DNA from: JAUXEH01 sp965533275
GTDB lineage: Bacteria; Acidobacteriota; Aminicenantia; Aminicenantales; Aminicenantaceae
DNA: 64,000 nt
Assembly: GCA_965533275.1 (NCBI GenBank)
Contig: CBESWG010000015.1
Span: forward strand, 1-64,000
Reading direction: 5' to 3'
The notes beneath the pieces were generated by a model. It had not been told where the DNA came from and searched no databases. It was given only the letters and a program-made list of their open reading frames with translations. The position numbers and the translations under genes are program-made. Below are positions 1 to 8,138 of this stretch, piece after piece (the first letter of the stretch is position 1; every line of letters starts with the position of its first letter).

Positions 1-126
1 TAGGGTCGATCCGCCCTTGAAGAAAGAGAGGAGAACGCTCTCAAGAGCATCTATGGTCAGCCAATCCCGAAAGGTTTTTCTGAGTGAGTCCGTTCTTTCC
101 TGCAAGAGCCGCATGGTTTTTCTCAT
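1..126 (-). CDS. 5' part of an unrecognised gene, cut by the window start
   Basis: Reading leftwards from an ATG at 126 gives 42 open codons to the window edge, starting MRKTMRLLQERTDSLRKTF. The composition (basic and amphipathic, then LLSFFKGG) looks like coding sequence rather than a random frame. The gene would run divergently from gltX. No Shine-Dalgarno stands out, and ATG codon 5 is an alternative start. No family is recognised, and with so little of the protein visible the call rests only on the open frame. An overlapping plus-strand frame (17-229) reads less like protein. Confidence 0.4.
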   Translation of the reverse strand, partial: MRKTMRLLQERTDSLRKTFRDWLTIDALESVLLSFFKGGSTL

Positions 127-218
127 CTATTTATCTCATCGTTCCATATATATAGACGTCGCAGGCCCGGGAAAGGTTTCCCCCGGAGTGGGATTTGTGG
201 GCCGCCCGGGGAGTGGAG

Positions 219-247
219 GTGAAGCATGACGGGCTATCTGGTATACT
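219..247 (+). promoter_or_regulatory. Possible gltX promoter
   Basis: TATACT at 242-247 is a 5/6 match to the -10 box. The hexamer 17 bases upstream, GTGAAG, is a poor -35. The predicted start would leave a leader of only about 14 bases, carrying the AGGAG at 256-260. Confidence 0.3.
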
Positions 248-267
248 AAGGCATCAGGAGATTGAGC

Positions 268-1767
268 ATGGACAAAGACCAAGTGCGTGTGCGGTTCGCG
301 CCCAGCCCCACGGGGCTCCTTCACGTGGGCAATGCCAGGACCGCACTCTTCAACTGGCTGTTCGCACGCCAGCGGCAAGGGACCCTGATCCTGCGCGTGG
401 AAGACACCGATGCGGAGCGGTCTGCCCCCGAGTATGAGCAGAAGCTGATCGAAGACCTTCGCTGGCTGGGGCTGGACTGGGACGAGGGGCCGGATGCGGG
501 GGGGGCCTGCGGCCCCTACCGACAGTCGGCCCGCCTGGACCTCTATGCCTCGCACACGCAGAAGCTGCTGGAAGGCGGTCACGCATATTACTGCTTCTGC
601 ACGCCTGAGGAATTGGACCGTGATCGGCAGACGGCTCTGGCCGCCGGCCGGACCCCGGTCTACGGCGGCAGGTGCCGCTCAATTTCCCGGGAGGCCGCAC
701 TTGAGCGCATCGCATCCGGGGAGGCTGGTTCGGTGAGGCTTGTGACCCCGGGAGAAGGGGAGCTCCGCTTCGACGACCTGGTCCGGGGGAACATGTCCTT
801 CGATCTGGCCGTGGTGGGGGATCCGATCCTGGTGCGCTCAAACGGCCTGCCGGCCTACAACTATGTCGTGGTGATTGACGATGTCCTCATGTGCATCACC
901 CATGTGATCCGGGGCGAAGACCACCTTGCGAATACCGTGCGTCAGCTCCTCACCTACCAGGCGTTCGATTATCCAGCCCCGCAGTTCGCTCACCTCTCCA
1001 TGGTGATGGGAGAGGACAATGCACGCCTGAGCAAGAGGCATGGAGCTACGGCCGTGAGCCAATTCGCACAGGACGGGGTTCTGGCCCCGGCCCTGTTCAA
1101 CTACCTTGCGCTGTTGGGATGGGCCCCGCCCGAGGGACAAGAGGTTTTGGGGCGGGACGAGCTGGTGGAGCTTTTCGACCTGGGGAAAGTCAGCCGTTCG
1201 GCCGCGATCTTCGATTACGGCAAGCTGCACTGGCTGAACCGCCAGCACATCAAGCGCCTCTCCGGCCGCTCACAGGCGGAGGGGGCCCGGCCGCACCTGG
1301 AGGAAGCTGGCTATCTTCCCCTGGAGATGACCGATGCGCACTGGTCCTGGCTGGAAGGGGCCGTTGCGGCCCTGAGCGAGCGGGTGGATACCTTCGCCGA
1401 CCTCAAGGACAGCTTCGCCCAGATCTTCGACTTTTCCCTGGAGAAGCTGGGAGAAGAGGAGTGGGCCGATCTCGAGAGTGAATGCGGGGCCCGGGTCATC
1501 AGGTCCTTTGCCGGGCTGCTGGCCGGGATCGACCGCCTGGATTTTGCTGCCTTTGCCGAGATGACCAAGGCCATAAAGCAGGAGACCGGCTGCAAGGGCC
1601 GCGACCTTTTTCATCCCCTGCGTGTGGCCTTGACGGCCAGGGGCTCCGGCCTGGACCTGGACAAGTTCATCCCCATTGTCGAATCCGGTGCGGGGCTCGA
1701 CTTCCCCATTCCCCTGCAGAGCTGTTCCGAGAGGATCGGGGCCGTCTTGGCTTATCTGGACAAATAA
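268..1767 (+). CDS. gltX: Glutamyl-tRNA synthetase (GluRS)
   Basis: Cytoplasmic class I synthetase that charges tRNA-Glu. The HIGH-type motif lies at the N-terminus (FAPSPTGLLHVGNART) and the KMSKS-type motif is LSKRHGA; the rest is the helical anticodon-binding region. The length of 499 aa is normal for bacterial GluRS. ATG 268 is chosen because AGGAG (256-260) sits 7 bases before it, whereas the in-frame TTG at 262 is only 1 base from that site. The gene stands alone and ends just before a hairpin terminator shared with the convergent symporter gene. Whether it also charges tRNA-Gln depends on whether the genome has GlnRS, which this window cannot show. Confidence 0.96.
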   Translation: MDKDQVRVRFAPSPTGLLHVGNARTALFNWLFARQRQGTLILRVEDTDAERSAPEYEQKLIEDLRWLGLDWDEGPDAGGACGPYRQSARLDLYASHTQKLLEGGHAYYCFCTPEELDRDRQTALAAGRTPVYGGRCRSISREAALERIASGEAGSVRLVTPGEGELRFDDLVRGNMSFDLAVVGDPILVRSNGLPAYNYVVVIDDVLMCITHVIRGEDHLANTVRQLLTYQAFDYPAPQFAHLSMVMGEDNARLSKRHGATAVSQFAQDGVLAPALFNYLALLGWAPPEGQEVLGRDELVELFDLGKVSRSAAIFDYGKLHWLNRQHIKRLSGRSQAEGARPHLEEAGYLPLEMTDAHWSWLEGAVAALSERVDTFADLKDSFAQIFDFSLEKLGEEEWADLESECGARVIRSFAGLLAGIDRLDFAAFAEMTKAIKQETGCKGRDLFHPLRVALTARGSGLDLDKFIPIVESGAGLDFPIPLQSCSERIGAVLAYLDK

Positions 1768-1777
1768 TACTTGGGGG

Positions 1778-1815
1778 AAAACGGCCCGGGAGAAAGAGAG
1801 ATGGGCCGCTTTTTT
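1778..1815. terminator. Bidirectional rho-independent terminator between gltX and the gltS-type gene
   Basis: CGGCCC (1782-1787) pairs with GGGCCG (1803-1808) around a 15-base loop. A T-run (1810-1815) follows on the plus strand. AAAA (1778-1781) precedes the stem and becomes a T-run on the minus strand, so the same hairpin can end both convergent genes. Confidence 0.7.
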
Positions 1816-3172
1816 ACGGCACTTCACCCTTGAACTCGAGCTCCGGCTTGAAGTTCACCCAGCGGTTGAGCAGAGAGATCAGGAAGAACACCACCATGAT
1901 CGCGAAGGAGATCCCGATGGAGGGCCAAACCCCCAGCCGGCTGACCAGCATGGGTGCGAAGGCCGTGATGAAACCGCCTCCCAGGAACGGTTCGTAGATC
2001 ATCTGCTTGAAGCCGAAGGCCCTGGCGGTGTCGGTCTTGTAGAGCGGATCGACCACGCGCAGCAGCAGCAGCCCGATGGCCGTGACCCCGGTCTGCATCC
2101 CGAATTCCGTGATCCCCCTCTCGAACCAGAAGCGCGGGAACATGCGCGGGGCCAGAAACACTGCACAGAATACCATCCAGCCCACTCCCGTGGTCATGAT
2201 GATGACGAAAGGCCACAGGTAGCTCACGAACACGTCCAGGTTGATGCTGGCGATGGCGGAGATGACCAGGATATCCAGGGCGAATCCCAGGATGCGGTCG
2301 AAGGTATTCTTGTCATAATACTGGTTGATCTTGAGTACCATGGAGCTCCTCTGTACGATCAGCCCGCCGATCATGGCCAGCGGGAAGAGGGGGAGCTTGT
2401 CAAACTCCGGGTGGATGGCCTTGAAGCCTGAGAGCATGCCCCATCCCAGGAGGATGGCAACGCCCACGATGGCGAAATGAAAGGTCAGGGGCTCGATGGC
2501 TTCGGAGGCCACGGTGGCGGTGGCGATGGAGAAGCGCTGGGGCTTGGGGATGAGGCCCTTCTTCTTGTAGGAGGGGATGCCCTTTTTTTCGCTCAGGTAT
2601 GCGCAGTAGTTCCGGCGGATGGCGATGTTGATCAGGATCATGCCTACGATAACGGCCGAGAGGACCCCGACCGTGGCGGACATGAGAGACAGGTCTCCCC
2701 CGGCCGCGAATCCGTAGCCTTCGAAGGCGTACTTCATGCCGGCGGCGGTCCCGTGCCCTCCGGAGAAGCCGATCTCGACGATGCAGGCGAAGAGCTTGTG
2801 GACCCCGAAGAGCGGCATCAGCACCAGCACCGTGACCAGCAGGGCGATGAAATACTGTCCCATGCCCGCCACGACACCGAAGCAGAGCTGAGAGCCGCCG
2901 GTCGACCAGATTTTTTTCACGCCGGGGATCTCGACGCCCAGGAACAGCGTCGCAAATACCACGTTGATCAGGATCCCCGCCAGGGGCCTCCAGTGGACCA
3001 GGATCCACTCCGGGATGAGGTTGATACCGTACGGACCCATGGCCAGGGCGATGAATCCGGCGATGATGGACGAAGGGAGGAACAGCCTCTGCAGTATTTT
3101 TATGTTGGCCCGGAGGGCCTTGCCGACCAGCAGGAAAGCAGACAGGACACAGATGCTGATCAGGAATTCCAT
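1814..3172 (-). CDS. gltS: Sodium/glutamate symporter, GltS (ESS) family
   Basis: Inner-membrane protein of 452 aa made of many hydrophobic helices, starting MEFLISICVLSAFLLVGKAL. The family-typical FSGGHGTAAGM stretch in the first half marks the ESS sodium:glutamate symporter family (Pfam Glt_symporter). It is expected to import glutamate or a related acid with sodium. The start has a strong GAGGAGG just upstream on the minus strand. The gene is monocistronic and convergent with gltX; the stop codon lies inside the T-run of the shared terminator. Family assignment is firm; the exact substrate is inference. Confidence 0.85.
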   Translation of the reverse strand: MEFLISICVLSAFLLVGKALRANIKILQRLFLPSSIIAGFIALAMGPYGINLIPEWILVHWRPLAGILINVVFATLFLGVEIPGVKKIWSTGGSQLCFGVVAGMGQYFIALLVTVLVLMPLFGVHKLFACIVEIGFSGGHGTAAGMKYAFEGYGFAAGGDLSLMSATVGVLSAVIVGMILINIAIRRNYCAYLSEKKGIPSYKKKGLIPKPQRFSIATATVASEAIEPLTFHFAIVGVAILLGWGMLSGFKAIHPEFDKLPLFPLAMIGGLIVQRSSMVLKINQYYDKNTFDRILGFALDILVISAIASINLDVFVSYLWPFVIIMTTGVGWMVFCAVFLAPRMFPRFWFERGITEFGMQTGVTAIGLLLLRVVDPLYKTDTARAFGFKQMIYEPFLGGGFITAFAPMLVSRLGVWPSIGISFAIMVVFFLISLLNRWVNFKPELEFKGEVP

Positions 3173-3328
3173 ATCGTCGCCTCCTCGGCAGGAAAGGATC
3201 TTCGCATCATAGAAGTTTTACCATATCGGATTTGACCGGGATTGTCCACGACGGACCCGCCAGGATGCTGGTCTTTTCATGCGGTTTTCTCTATGATATA
3301 AACCGGAACACGCAGGAACCCTTCATCC

Positions 3329-4069
3329 ATGTCCAAGATCGGCCGCATCAATGCTGTCCGGGAGATCATCCTGGCTGACCCGGAACGCATCGACCGCCTG
3401 CTCGTGGCCGAAAACAGCGGCAATCCCAAGGTCCGAGAACTGGCTGCCCTGGCAAAGGAAAAGCGGGTTCCCGTGGAGGCCGTCAACCGGAAGCAGCTGG
3501 ACCGCATGCTGCCGAGGAATCAGGGGCTCCTGGCCCAGGTCTCTCCCAAGGGTTTTGTCAGCGTGGAGGCCCTGCTGGGGGGCGAGGACCGTAACTTCCT
3601 GGTGCTCCTGGACGGCGTGGAGGATCCCCAGAACCTGGGGGCCATCATCCGGTCTGCCGAGGGCGCGGGGGCACAGGGTGTGATCCTCCCTACCCGGCGG
3701 GCGGTGGGGCTGACGCCTGCCGTCTATGAGGCATCGGCCGGGGCAGCGGAACACCTGCCCGTGGCGCAGGTCACAAACCTGGCCCGGACCATGGAATCTC
3801 TCAAGCGGTCCGGCTTCTGGTTGGTTGGCGCCGAGGGCGGCGCCCGCCGTCCCTGGTATGAATTCGACTACACCGTCCCCGTGGCCCTGGTACTAGGGTC
3901 CGAAGGCCGGGGGCTGCGCCCCCTGGTCAAGAGCAAATGTGACGCCATCCTGTCCCTGCCGCTCAGAGGAGCGGTTTCTTCTCTGAACGTGTCGGCGGCG
4001 GCGGCCATTTTTTTCTACGAGGTCGTGCGTCAGCGGGGCTGGGACAGATCCCAATCCACCGAAGTATAG
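3329..4069 (+). CDS. rlmB: 23S rRNA 2'-O-ribose methyltransferase, TrmH/SpoU family (RlmB-like)
   Basis: SPOUT-family RNA methyltransferase of 246 aa. An N-terminal substrate-binding domain (about residues 1-85) precedes the knotted SAM-binding domain. The three SpoU motifs are visible: LDGVEDPQNLGAIIRSAEG, LVLGSEGRGL and LPLRGAVSSLNVSAAAAI. This arrangement matches RlmB, which methylates G2251 of 23S rRNA; a tRNA-directed TrmH homologue is less likely given the N-terminal domain. The next gene begins 15 bases after its stop codon and is probably co-transcribed. Confidence 0.88.
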   Translation: MSKIGRINAVREIILADPERIDRLLVAENSGNPKVRELAALAKEKRVPVEAVNRKQLDRMLPRNQGLLAQVSPKGFVSVEALLGGEDRNFLVLLDGVEDPQNLGAIIRSAEGAGAQGVILPTRRAVGLTPAVYEASAGAAEHLPVAQVTNLARTMESLKRSGFWLVGAEGGARRPWYEFDYTVPVALVLGSEGRGLRPLVKSKCDAILSLPLRGAVSSLNVSAAAAIFFYEVVRQRGWDRSQSTEV

Positions 4070-4083
4070 ATAAGGAGGCGAAG

Positions 4084-5040
4084 ATTCCTTTCATCTGGAA
4101 ACCTGCAAAAAAACCTGAGAAGACGGACGGCAACGGCCGCACCTTCGTGATCTGCAACCCCCATTCCAACCGGGACCGCCACCGCCCGCTCATCCCCAAG
4201 GAGATCAAGGCGCTGGAGGAGGCGGAGATCGATTTCATCTACGCCATCACCGAAAATCCCATGGATGAGTATCACATGGCCGTAGAGGCCATCCAGGACG
4301 GATTCGACACCATTGTCGCCTCGGGAGGAGACAGCACCGTCAGCAATATCGCCGATGCCCTCTTGAGCAACCGCCCGGAAACGCGCTTCGGCGTCCTGCC
4401 CATGGGAACGGGAAACGACTTTGCTACGGGCAATAACATCCCCCGTTCCATAGCCCAGGCGGTGGAGGTCCTCAAGCGCGGCCATACGGAAAAGCGCGAC
4501 GTGATCAAGATCGGGGAGCGCTATGCGGTGAGTCTGGTGGGATTCGGATTCGATATCACGATGAGCGAGATCCATCTCAGCAACAAAGTACTCAAGGGAC
4601 AGATGCTCTACTTCTGGTCCATCATCCAGGCAATTTTTAAACACAAGGGCGATTTCATCCGGGTGGAGACCGACAGCGGCGAGGTCATCGAAGGGAAGGC
4701 CATGATGCTGAACCTGGGCAACAACCGGATCTCCGGGGGCGGTTATCCCACCTGTCCCAAAGCCGACATGACCGACGGAAAGCTGGACGTCATGTTCATC
4801 GATGAGTGCGGGCCCGGAACACGCCTGCATCTGTTCCAGCTCGTGCAGAAGGCACGGCACCTGGGGCATCCGCTCGTGCACTACACACAGGCGGCTTCCG
4901 TGACCGTGACCTGCGAGGTCCCCATCGCCTTCCACACGGAGGGGGAGCTGTTCTACACGGAACACAAGGAGCTGACGGCCCAGGTTATCCCGGGCCGCCT
5001 CGAGCTGATCGTTCCCGAGTCCGCCGGGCCCGGAGAGTAG
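4084..5040 (+). CDS. Diacylglycerol/lipid kinase, YegS/DagK family, possible AUU start
   Basis: The catalytic domain shows the lipid-kinase signatures SGGDSTVSNIADALL (a variant of the GGDGT nucleotide loop) and LPMGTGNDFA, so it probably phosphorylates diacylglycerol or a related lipid at the inner membrane. The start is unusual. The first standard codon in frame is GTG 4147, but that lies inside the first beta strand (FVICNPHSN) and would remove it. A strong AAGGAGG (4072-4078) sits 5 bases before an in-frame ATT at 4084. Starting there adds 21 residues (MPFIWKPAKKPEKTDGNGRTF) before that strand, giving 318 aa. No other start codon lies between. The GTG start or a base-call error at 4086 remains possible. 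Confidence 0.8.
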   Translation: MPFIWKPAKKPEKTDGNGRTFVICNPHSNRDRHRPLIPKEIKALEEAEIDFIYAITENPMDEYHMAVEAIQDGFDTIVASGGDSTVSNIADALLSNRPETRFGVLPMGTGNDFATGNNIPRSIAQAVEVLKRGHTEKRDVIKIGERYAVSLVGFGFDITMSEIHLSNKVLKGQMLYFWSIIQAIFKHKGDFIRVETDSGEVIEGKAMMLNLGNNRISGGGYPTCPKADMTDGKLDVMFIDECGPGTRLHLFQLVQKARHLGHPLVHYTQAASVTVTCEVPIAFHTEGELFYTEHKELTAQVIPGRLELIVPESAGPGE

Positions 5041-5205
5041 ACGCGCTCTGCCCGTGCTGTCGCCGAATATCATTCAGGAAAAGATTCTCTTCATCATGAA
5101 TAAAATGCAGATACCCGCAGTATATGCCCATGAAGAGACAAACAGATGGCCAAACAGACAGGAATATGCGCCGACCAGGTGTTGTCCGGAGTGCGGGTGA
5201 GACCC

Positions 5206-5754
5206 ATGGCGGAGACTAAGCTGACGGAAAAAGAGATCTTGATCCGAGTCCGCCAGGGCGACCGCCAGGCTTACCAGGGGATCGTCAAGTGTTATATGCA
5301 GACCGCCTACTACATCGCCCTGGGATTTGTCCACAACCAGCAGGACGCCCTGGACATTTCCCAGGATGCGTTCGTGCGGGCGTTCCGAAAGATCAAACAG
5401 TTCGATCCCGAGAAGCGGTTCTTTCCCTGGTTCTACCGGCTGCTCAAGAACCTGTGCCTGGACCACATCAAGAAACGCAAGCGCATGGCCGAGGTGCCCC
5501 TGGATGATGTCCAGCTGTTCAAAGAAGACAAGGACAACCATGAGCTTAAGGAGATCGCGTGGAAAGGCATCGAAGAGCTCCCCTTTGAACAGCGGGAGGT
5601 CATCATCCTCCGCTACTTCCGGCAGTATTCCTACGAGGAGATCGCTGAGGTGACGGGGAAGCCCATAGGCACGGTCATGTCGTCTCTTTTTTACGCAAAA
5701 AAGAAATTGCGTGAGATCCTGAAAAAATATTGGTATTCGGAAGAGACCAGCTAG
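5206..5754 (+). CDS. RNA polymerase sigma factor, sigma-70 family, ECF type
   Basis: Alternative sigma factor with region 2 (DALDISQDAFVRAFRKIKQF, then FFPWFYRLLKNLCLDH) and region 4 (LPFEQREVIILRYFRQYSY, then GTVMSSLFYAKKKLREILKK), the ECF layout lacking region 3. Starting at ATG 5206 gives 182 aa and fits the usual N-terminus. An in-frame ATG at 5146 would add 20 residues unlike the family, and neither start has a clear Shine-Dalgarno. The next gene, 9 bases on, is a zinc-binding anti-sigma factor, so activity is probably held at the membrane until a signal arrives. The stimulus cannot be read from the sequence. Confidence 0.9.
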   Translation: MAETKLTEKEILIRVRQGDRQAYQGIVKCYMQTAYYIALGFVHNQQDALDISQDAFVRAFRKIKQFDPEKRFFPWFYRLLKNLCLDHIKKRKRMAEVPLDDVQLFKEDKDNHELKEIAWKGIEELPFEQREVIILRYFRQYSYEEIAEVTGKPIGTVMSSLFYAKKKLREILKKYWYSEETS

Positions 5755-5763
5755 GAGAATCTC

Positions 5764-6210
5764 ATGGAGCATGCAGATATCAAAAAACTCGTTGCGTCCT
5801 ACCATGAGGATGTGCTTGACCAGGGCCAGAAAAACCAGGTGGAGGAGCATATCCGGACCTGCCCCGAATGCCGCAAGGATTTTGAGGAAACGCGAAAATT
5901 CGAGGAGGTCATGGGAAAAATGGCGTTCAAGAAACCCCCAAAAGAGACTTGGGAAGTCTACTGGACCTCGGTGTACAACCGCATGGAGAGGGGAGTTGGG
6001 TGGATTTTTATATCCATCGGTGCTATGATTCTTCTCTTTTTAGGCGGTTACTTGCTGGTGGAAGCCATCATCCAAGATCCGGAGATCCCCGTGCTGCTGA
6101 AGGTGGGGATCCTGGCCGTGATGGCCGGTGTGGCGGTTCTGCTGGTTAGCTTCGGCCGAGAGCGGCTGTTCGTGGATAAGCGAGAGCGCTACAAGGAGGT
6201 CCTGAAATGA
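5764..6210 (+). CDS. Membrane anti-sigma factor with zinc-finger (ZAS) domain
   Basis: The N-terminal cytoplasmic domain carries the HxxxCxxC signature of zinc-containing anti-sigma factors (HIRTCPEC, about residues 29-36). Two hydrophobic segments follow (about residues 79-103 and 111-130), with a short basic tail. By family precedent it binds and silences the sigma factor encoded just upstream. Its ribosome site (TAGGAG) overlaps the sigma stop codon, and its own stop overlaps the next start as ATGA, which points to translational coupling. The hairpin of two membrane helices is less common than the single helix of many ZAS proteins. Confidence 0.82.
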   Translation: MEHADIKKLVASYHEDVLDQGQKNQVEEHIRTCPECRKDFEETRKFEEVMGKMAFKKPPKETWEVYWTSVYNRMERGVGWIFISIGAMILLFLGGYLLVEAIIQDPEIPVLLKVGILAVMAGVAVLLVSFGRERLFVDKRERYKEVLK

Positions 6211-6521
6211 TGATCGTCACGATAAATGAAGTCCCGGGGAAGACCATAAAGACGAACCTGGGCCTGGTGCGCGGCAATACCATCCGGGCCCGTCATTTGG
6301 GGCGGGATATCTCGGCCGCACTGAAGAACATCGTGGGTGGCGAGATCACCGATTACACCAAGATGATGGCGGAGTCCAGGGAGCAGTCGCTCGACCGCAT
6401 GGTCGAGGAGGCGGAAAGCCTGGGAGCCAACGCCATCATCGGCGTCAGATTTACGACCTCCATGATCATGCAGAGTGCGTCCGAGATCCTGGCCTATGGC
6501 ACGGCCGTTATAGTCGAGTAG
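6207..6521 (+). CDS. YbjQ/UPF0145 family protein
   Basis: Protein of 104 aa that matches the YbjQ family along its whole length: N-terminal strand ending in PGKTIKTNLGLVRGNTIRARH, a central helix, and the conserved ESLGANAIIGVRF near the C-terminus. The family forms a small, probably oligomeric, heavy-metal-binding-like fold of unknown function. It overlaps the anti-sigma gene by 4 bases, so it is likely part of the same operon and perhaps part of the stress response. A second ATG at 6210 is the alternative start. Confidence 0.85.
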   Translation: MMIVTINEVPGKTIKTNLGLVRGNTIRARHLGRDISAALKNIVGGEITDYTKMMAESREQSLDRMVEEAESLGANAIIGVRFTTSMIMQSASEILAYGTAVIVE

Positions 6522-6550
6522 ACGAGAGCGTCCTGCCCGAATCGGGATCC

Positions 6551-7204
6551 ATGCGACGATTCCTTGCCCTTTTCACACTCGCCGGCCTATTCCTGTCGGC
6601 GGTACCCGTGAGCTCTTCACCACAGGAAGAATACGAGAGGGGCACTTTTTCCATCTATTTCATGGACGAAAAGGTCGGCTATGAGGAGTTTGTCTGGCGC
6701 CGGGACGCCGACGGCATTGTCCTGAGCATCGAGGGCCGCATCACCAAACCCATTCAGATGTCCATCGAGGAGCTGGTGATCCGCATGAATGCCAGCTTCA
6801 TCCCCATTTCGTTCCGCTTCAGGGGCTCAGTGGGCGGCGTGGTTCAGAACATCGAGAGCGAGATCCAGGATGGGGAGGCTCATAACACCATCCGGGCGGG
6901 TGATCAGGAACAGTTCAGCAGGGTCCAGATCCGGCGGGATGCGATCCTGCTCCCGAATCCGATTTTTTCCCCTTACATGGCCATCACCAAGAAATACGGC
7001 TGTTCCCTCGAGGAGGCCCTCGAACTCTCCGCCTACATCATCCCTCAGGTCGAGACGCCATTCACCCTGAGCCCCAAGGAAGGTCAGCCCTGCATCCTGA
7101 TCATGGAGATGGGGGCCACCCAGGTCGAACTGATTACGGATGAGGACGGCCAGCTCCACAGCATGTCGATTCCTCTGCAGCACCTTCGCATCGTCCGCGA
7201 ATAG
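6551..7204 (+). CDS. Secreted protein of unknown function
   Basis: Protein of 217 aa with a clean signal peptide (MRRFLALFTLAGLFLSAVPVS, cleavage near residue 23) and no later membrane segment, so periplasmic or surface-exposed. The mature part is rich in beta strands (GTFSIYFMDEKVGYEEFVW, then repeated strand-like segments) and resembles periplasmic beta-sheet proteins of the DUF6134/DUF3108 type. That resemblance is weak and from memory. It lies 29 bases after the YbjQ gene and may be the last gene of the sigma/anti-sigma operon, which would make it a candidate output or sensor of that system. Confidence 0.75.
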   Translation: MRRFLALFTLAGLFLSAVPVSSSPQEEYERGTFSIYFMDEKVGYEEFVWRRDADGIVLSIEGRITKPIQMSIEELVIRMNASFIPISFRFRGSVGGVVQNIESEIQDGEAHNTIRAGDQEQFSRVQIRRDAILLPNPIFSPYMAITKKYGCSLEEALELSAYIIPQVETPFTLSPKEGQPCILIMEMGATQVELITDEDGQLHSMSIPLQHLRIVRE

Positions 7205-7400
7205 CCCTCCTGAATTATTCAAAAAAATATCGACACTTCCAGGATGAAGAGCCAGTCTTCTTCATGTCGACAGGTTGTGCCCTCCGAATTCTGAAAATTC
7301 CAGGAAAGGCGAATATTAATGCTTGACATGAGAAGCGCTGCGGCCTTAAGGTATACGCATGCTGTCAAGATTGAAGCAAACATGCGCGTAAGGGAACACC

Positions 7401-8138
7401 ATGAAAAAGATCATGTTTACAAGGGAAGAGGTCCTGGAGCGGGCCGGGATATCCGAAAAAGAACTGCTGGACTGGGAACAATTGAAGCTGCTGAAGCCTG
7501 TGGGCCAGACCAAGGATAGAGTGCGGTTCTACACCCGGGAGTCGCTGGACCGGATCCTGCACATCCAGAAGCTGCTGGCGTTGGGTTATGAACCGGAACA
7601 CATCCAGAAGATCATAAAAAAAGTGGGGATCCCTCGTGCCGATGATGGCAGGGAACCACCGGAGCGTTTAAACAAGTTCCTGACGGTAGGGGACCTGGCG
7701 GACCGCGTAGGCATCAGCCCCCGTGCCGTCAAGCACTGGGAAGACAAGGGCATCATCGAGCCGGAGATGAGGAGCGAGGGGGGATTCCGGCTCTATTCGG
7801 ATAGCTATGTCTATCTTTGCCAGCTGATCAAGGACCTCCAGCTCTTCGGGTATTCCCTGGAGGAGATCAAGGCCATCTCGGATCTGTTCCGAGATTTCCT
7901 GACGATAGACCAGAACCTCTCCGCCTTTTCTACGGCCGAGGCGGCCCTCAGGCTGGAGAGCATGACCGATAATATCAAACATTTCGAAGAAAAGATGGCT
8001 CTTTTCAAGGCCGGGATGGAACGTTGGGAAAACCTGCTCAAGAAAAAAAAGCGGGAGATTTCCAGCCTCAAGACCCAGGTGAAAAAACGCCGGGGCAAAG
8101 GATTGATAAAACAGGAAGGAGCGAAGCAGGATGCCTAA
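7401..8138 (+). CDS. MerR-family regulator with two HTH domains in tandem
   Basis: Two MerR-type winged helices follow each other. The first spans about residues 4-75 (FTREEVLERAGISEKELLDW, then VRFYTRESLDRIL). The second spans about 90-155 (LTVGDLADRVGISPRAVKHW, then GFRLYSDSYVYLCQLI). A long C-terminal helix ending in a lysine/arginine-rich tail probably forms the MerR dimer coiled coil. Most MerR proteins have one DNA-binding domain per chain, so a dimer of this one could contact four half-sites. No effector domain or metal-binding cysteines are visible. The gene overlaps the radical-SAM gene by 8 bases, so they are co-translated. The 196 bases upstream contain TTGACA (7323-7328) without a good -10. 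Confidence 0.85.
   Translation: MKKIMFTREEVLERAGISEKELLDWEQLKLLKPVGQTKDRVRFYTRESLDRILHIQKLLALGYEPEHIQKIIKKVGIPRADDGREPPERLNKFLTVGDLADRVGISPRAVKHWEDKGIIEPEMRSEGGFRLYSDSYVYLCQLIKDLQLFGYSLEEIKAISDLFRDFLTIDQNLSAFSTAEAALRLESMTDNIKHFEEKMALFKAGMERWENLLKKKKREISSLKTQVKKRRGKGLIKQEGAKQDA

Noticed and set aside
169..182. GGGAAA-GG-TTTCCC inverted repeat upstream of gltX
   Set aside because: The loop of 2 bases is too tight for a good hairpin, and no gene ends here.
322..327. CACGTG core in gltX as a second parS
   Set aside because: The flanking bases do not match the parS arms.
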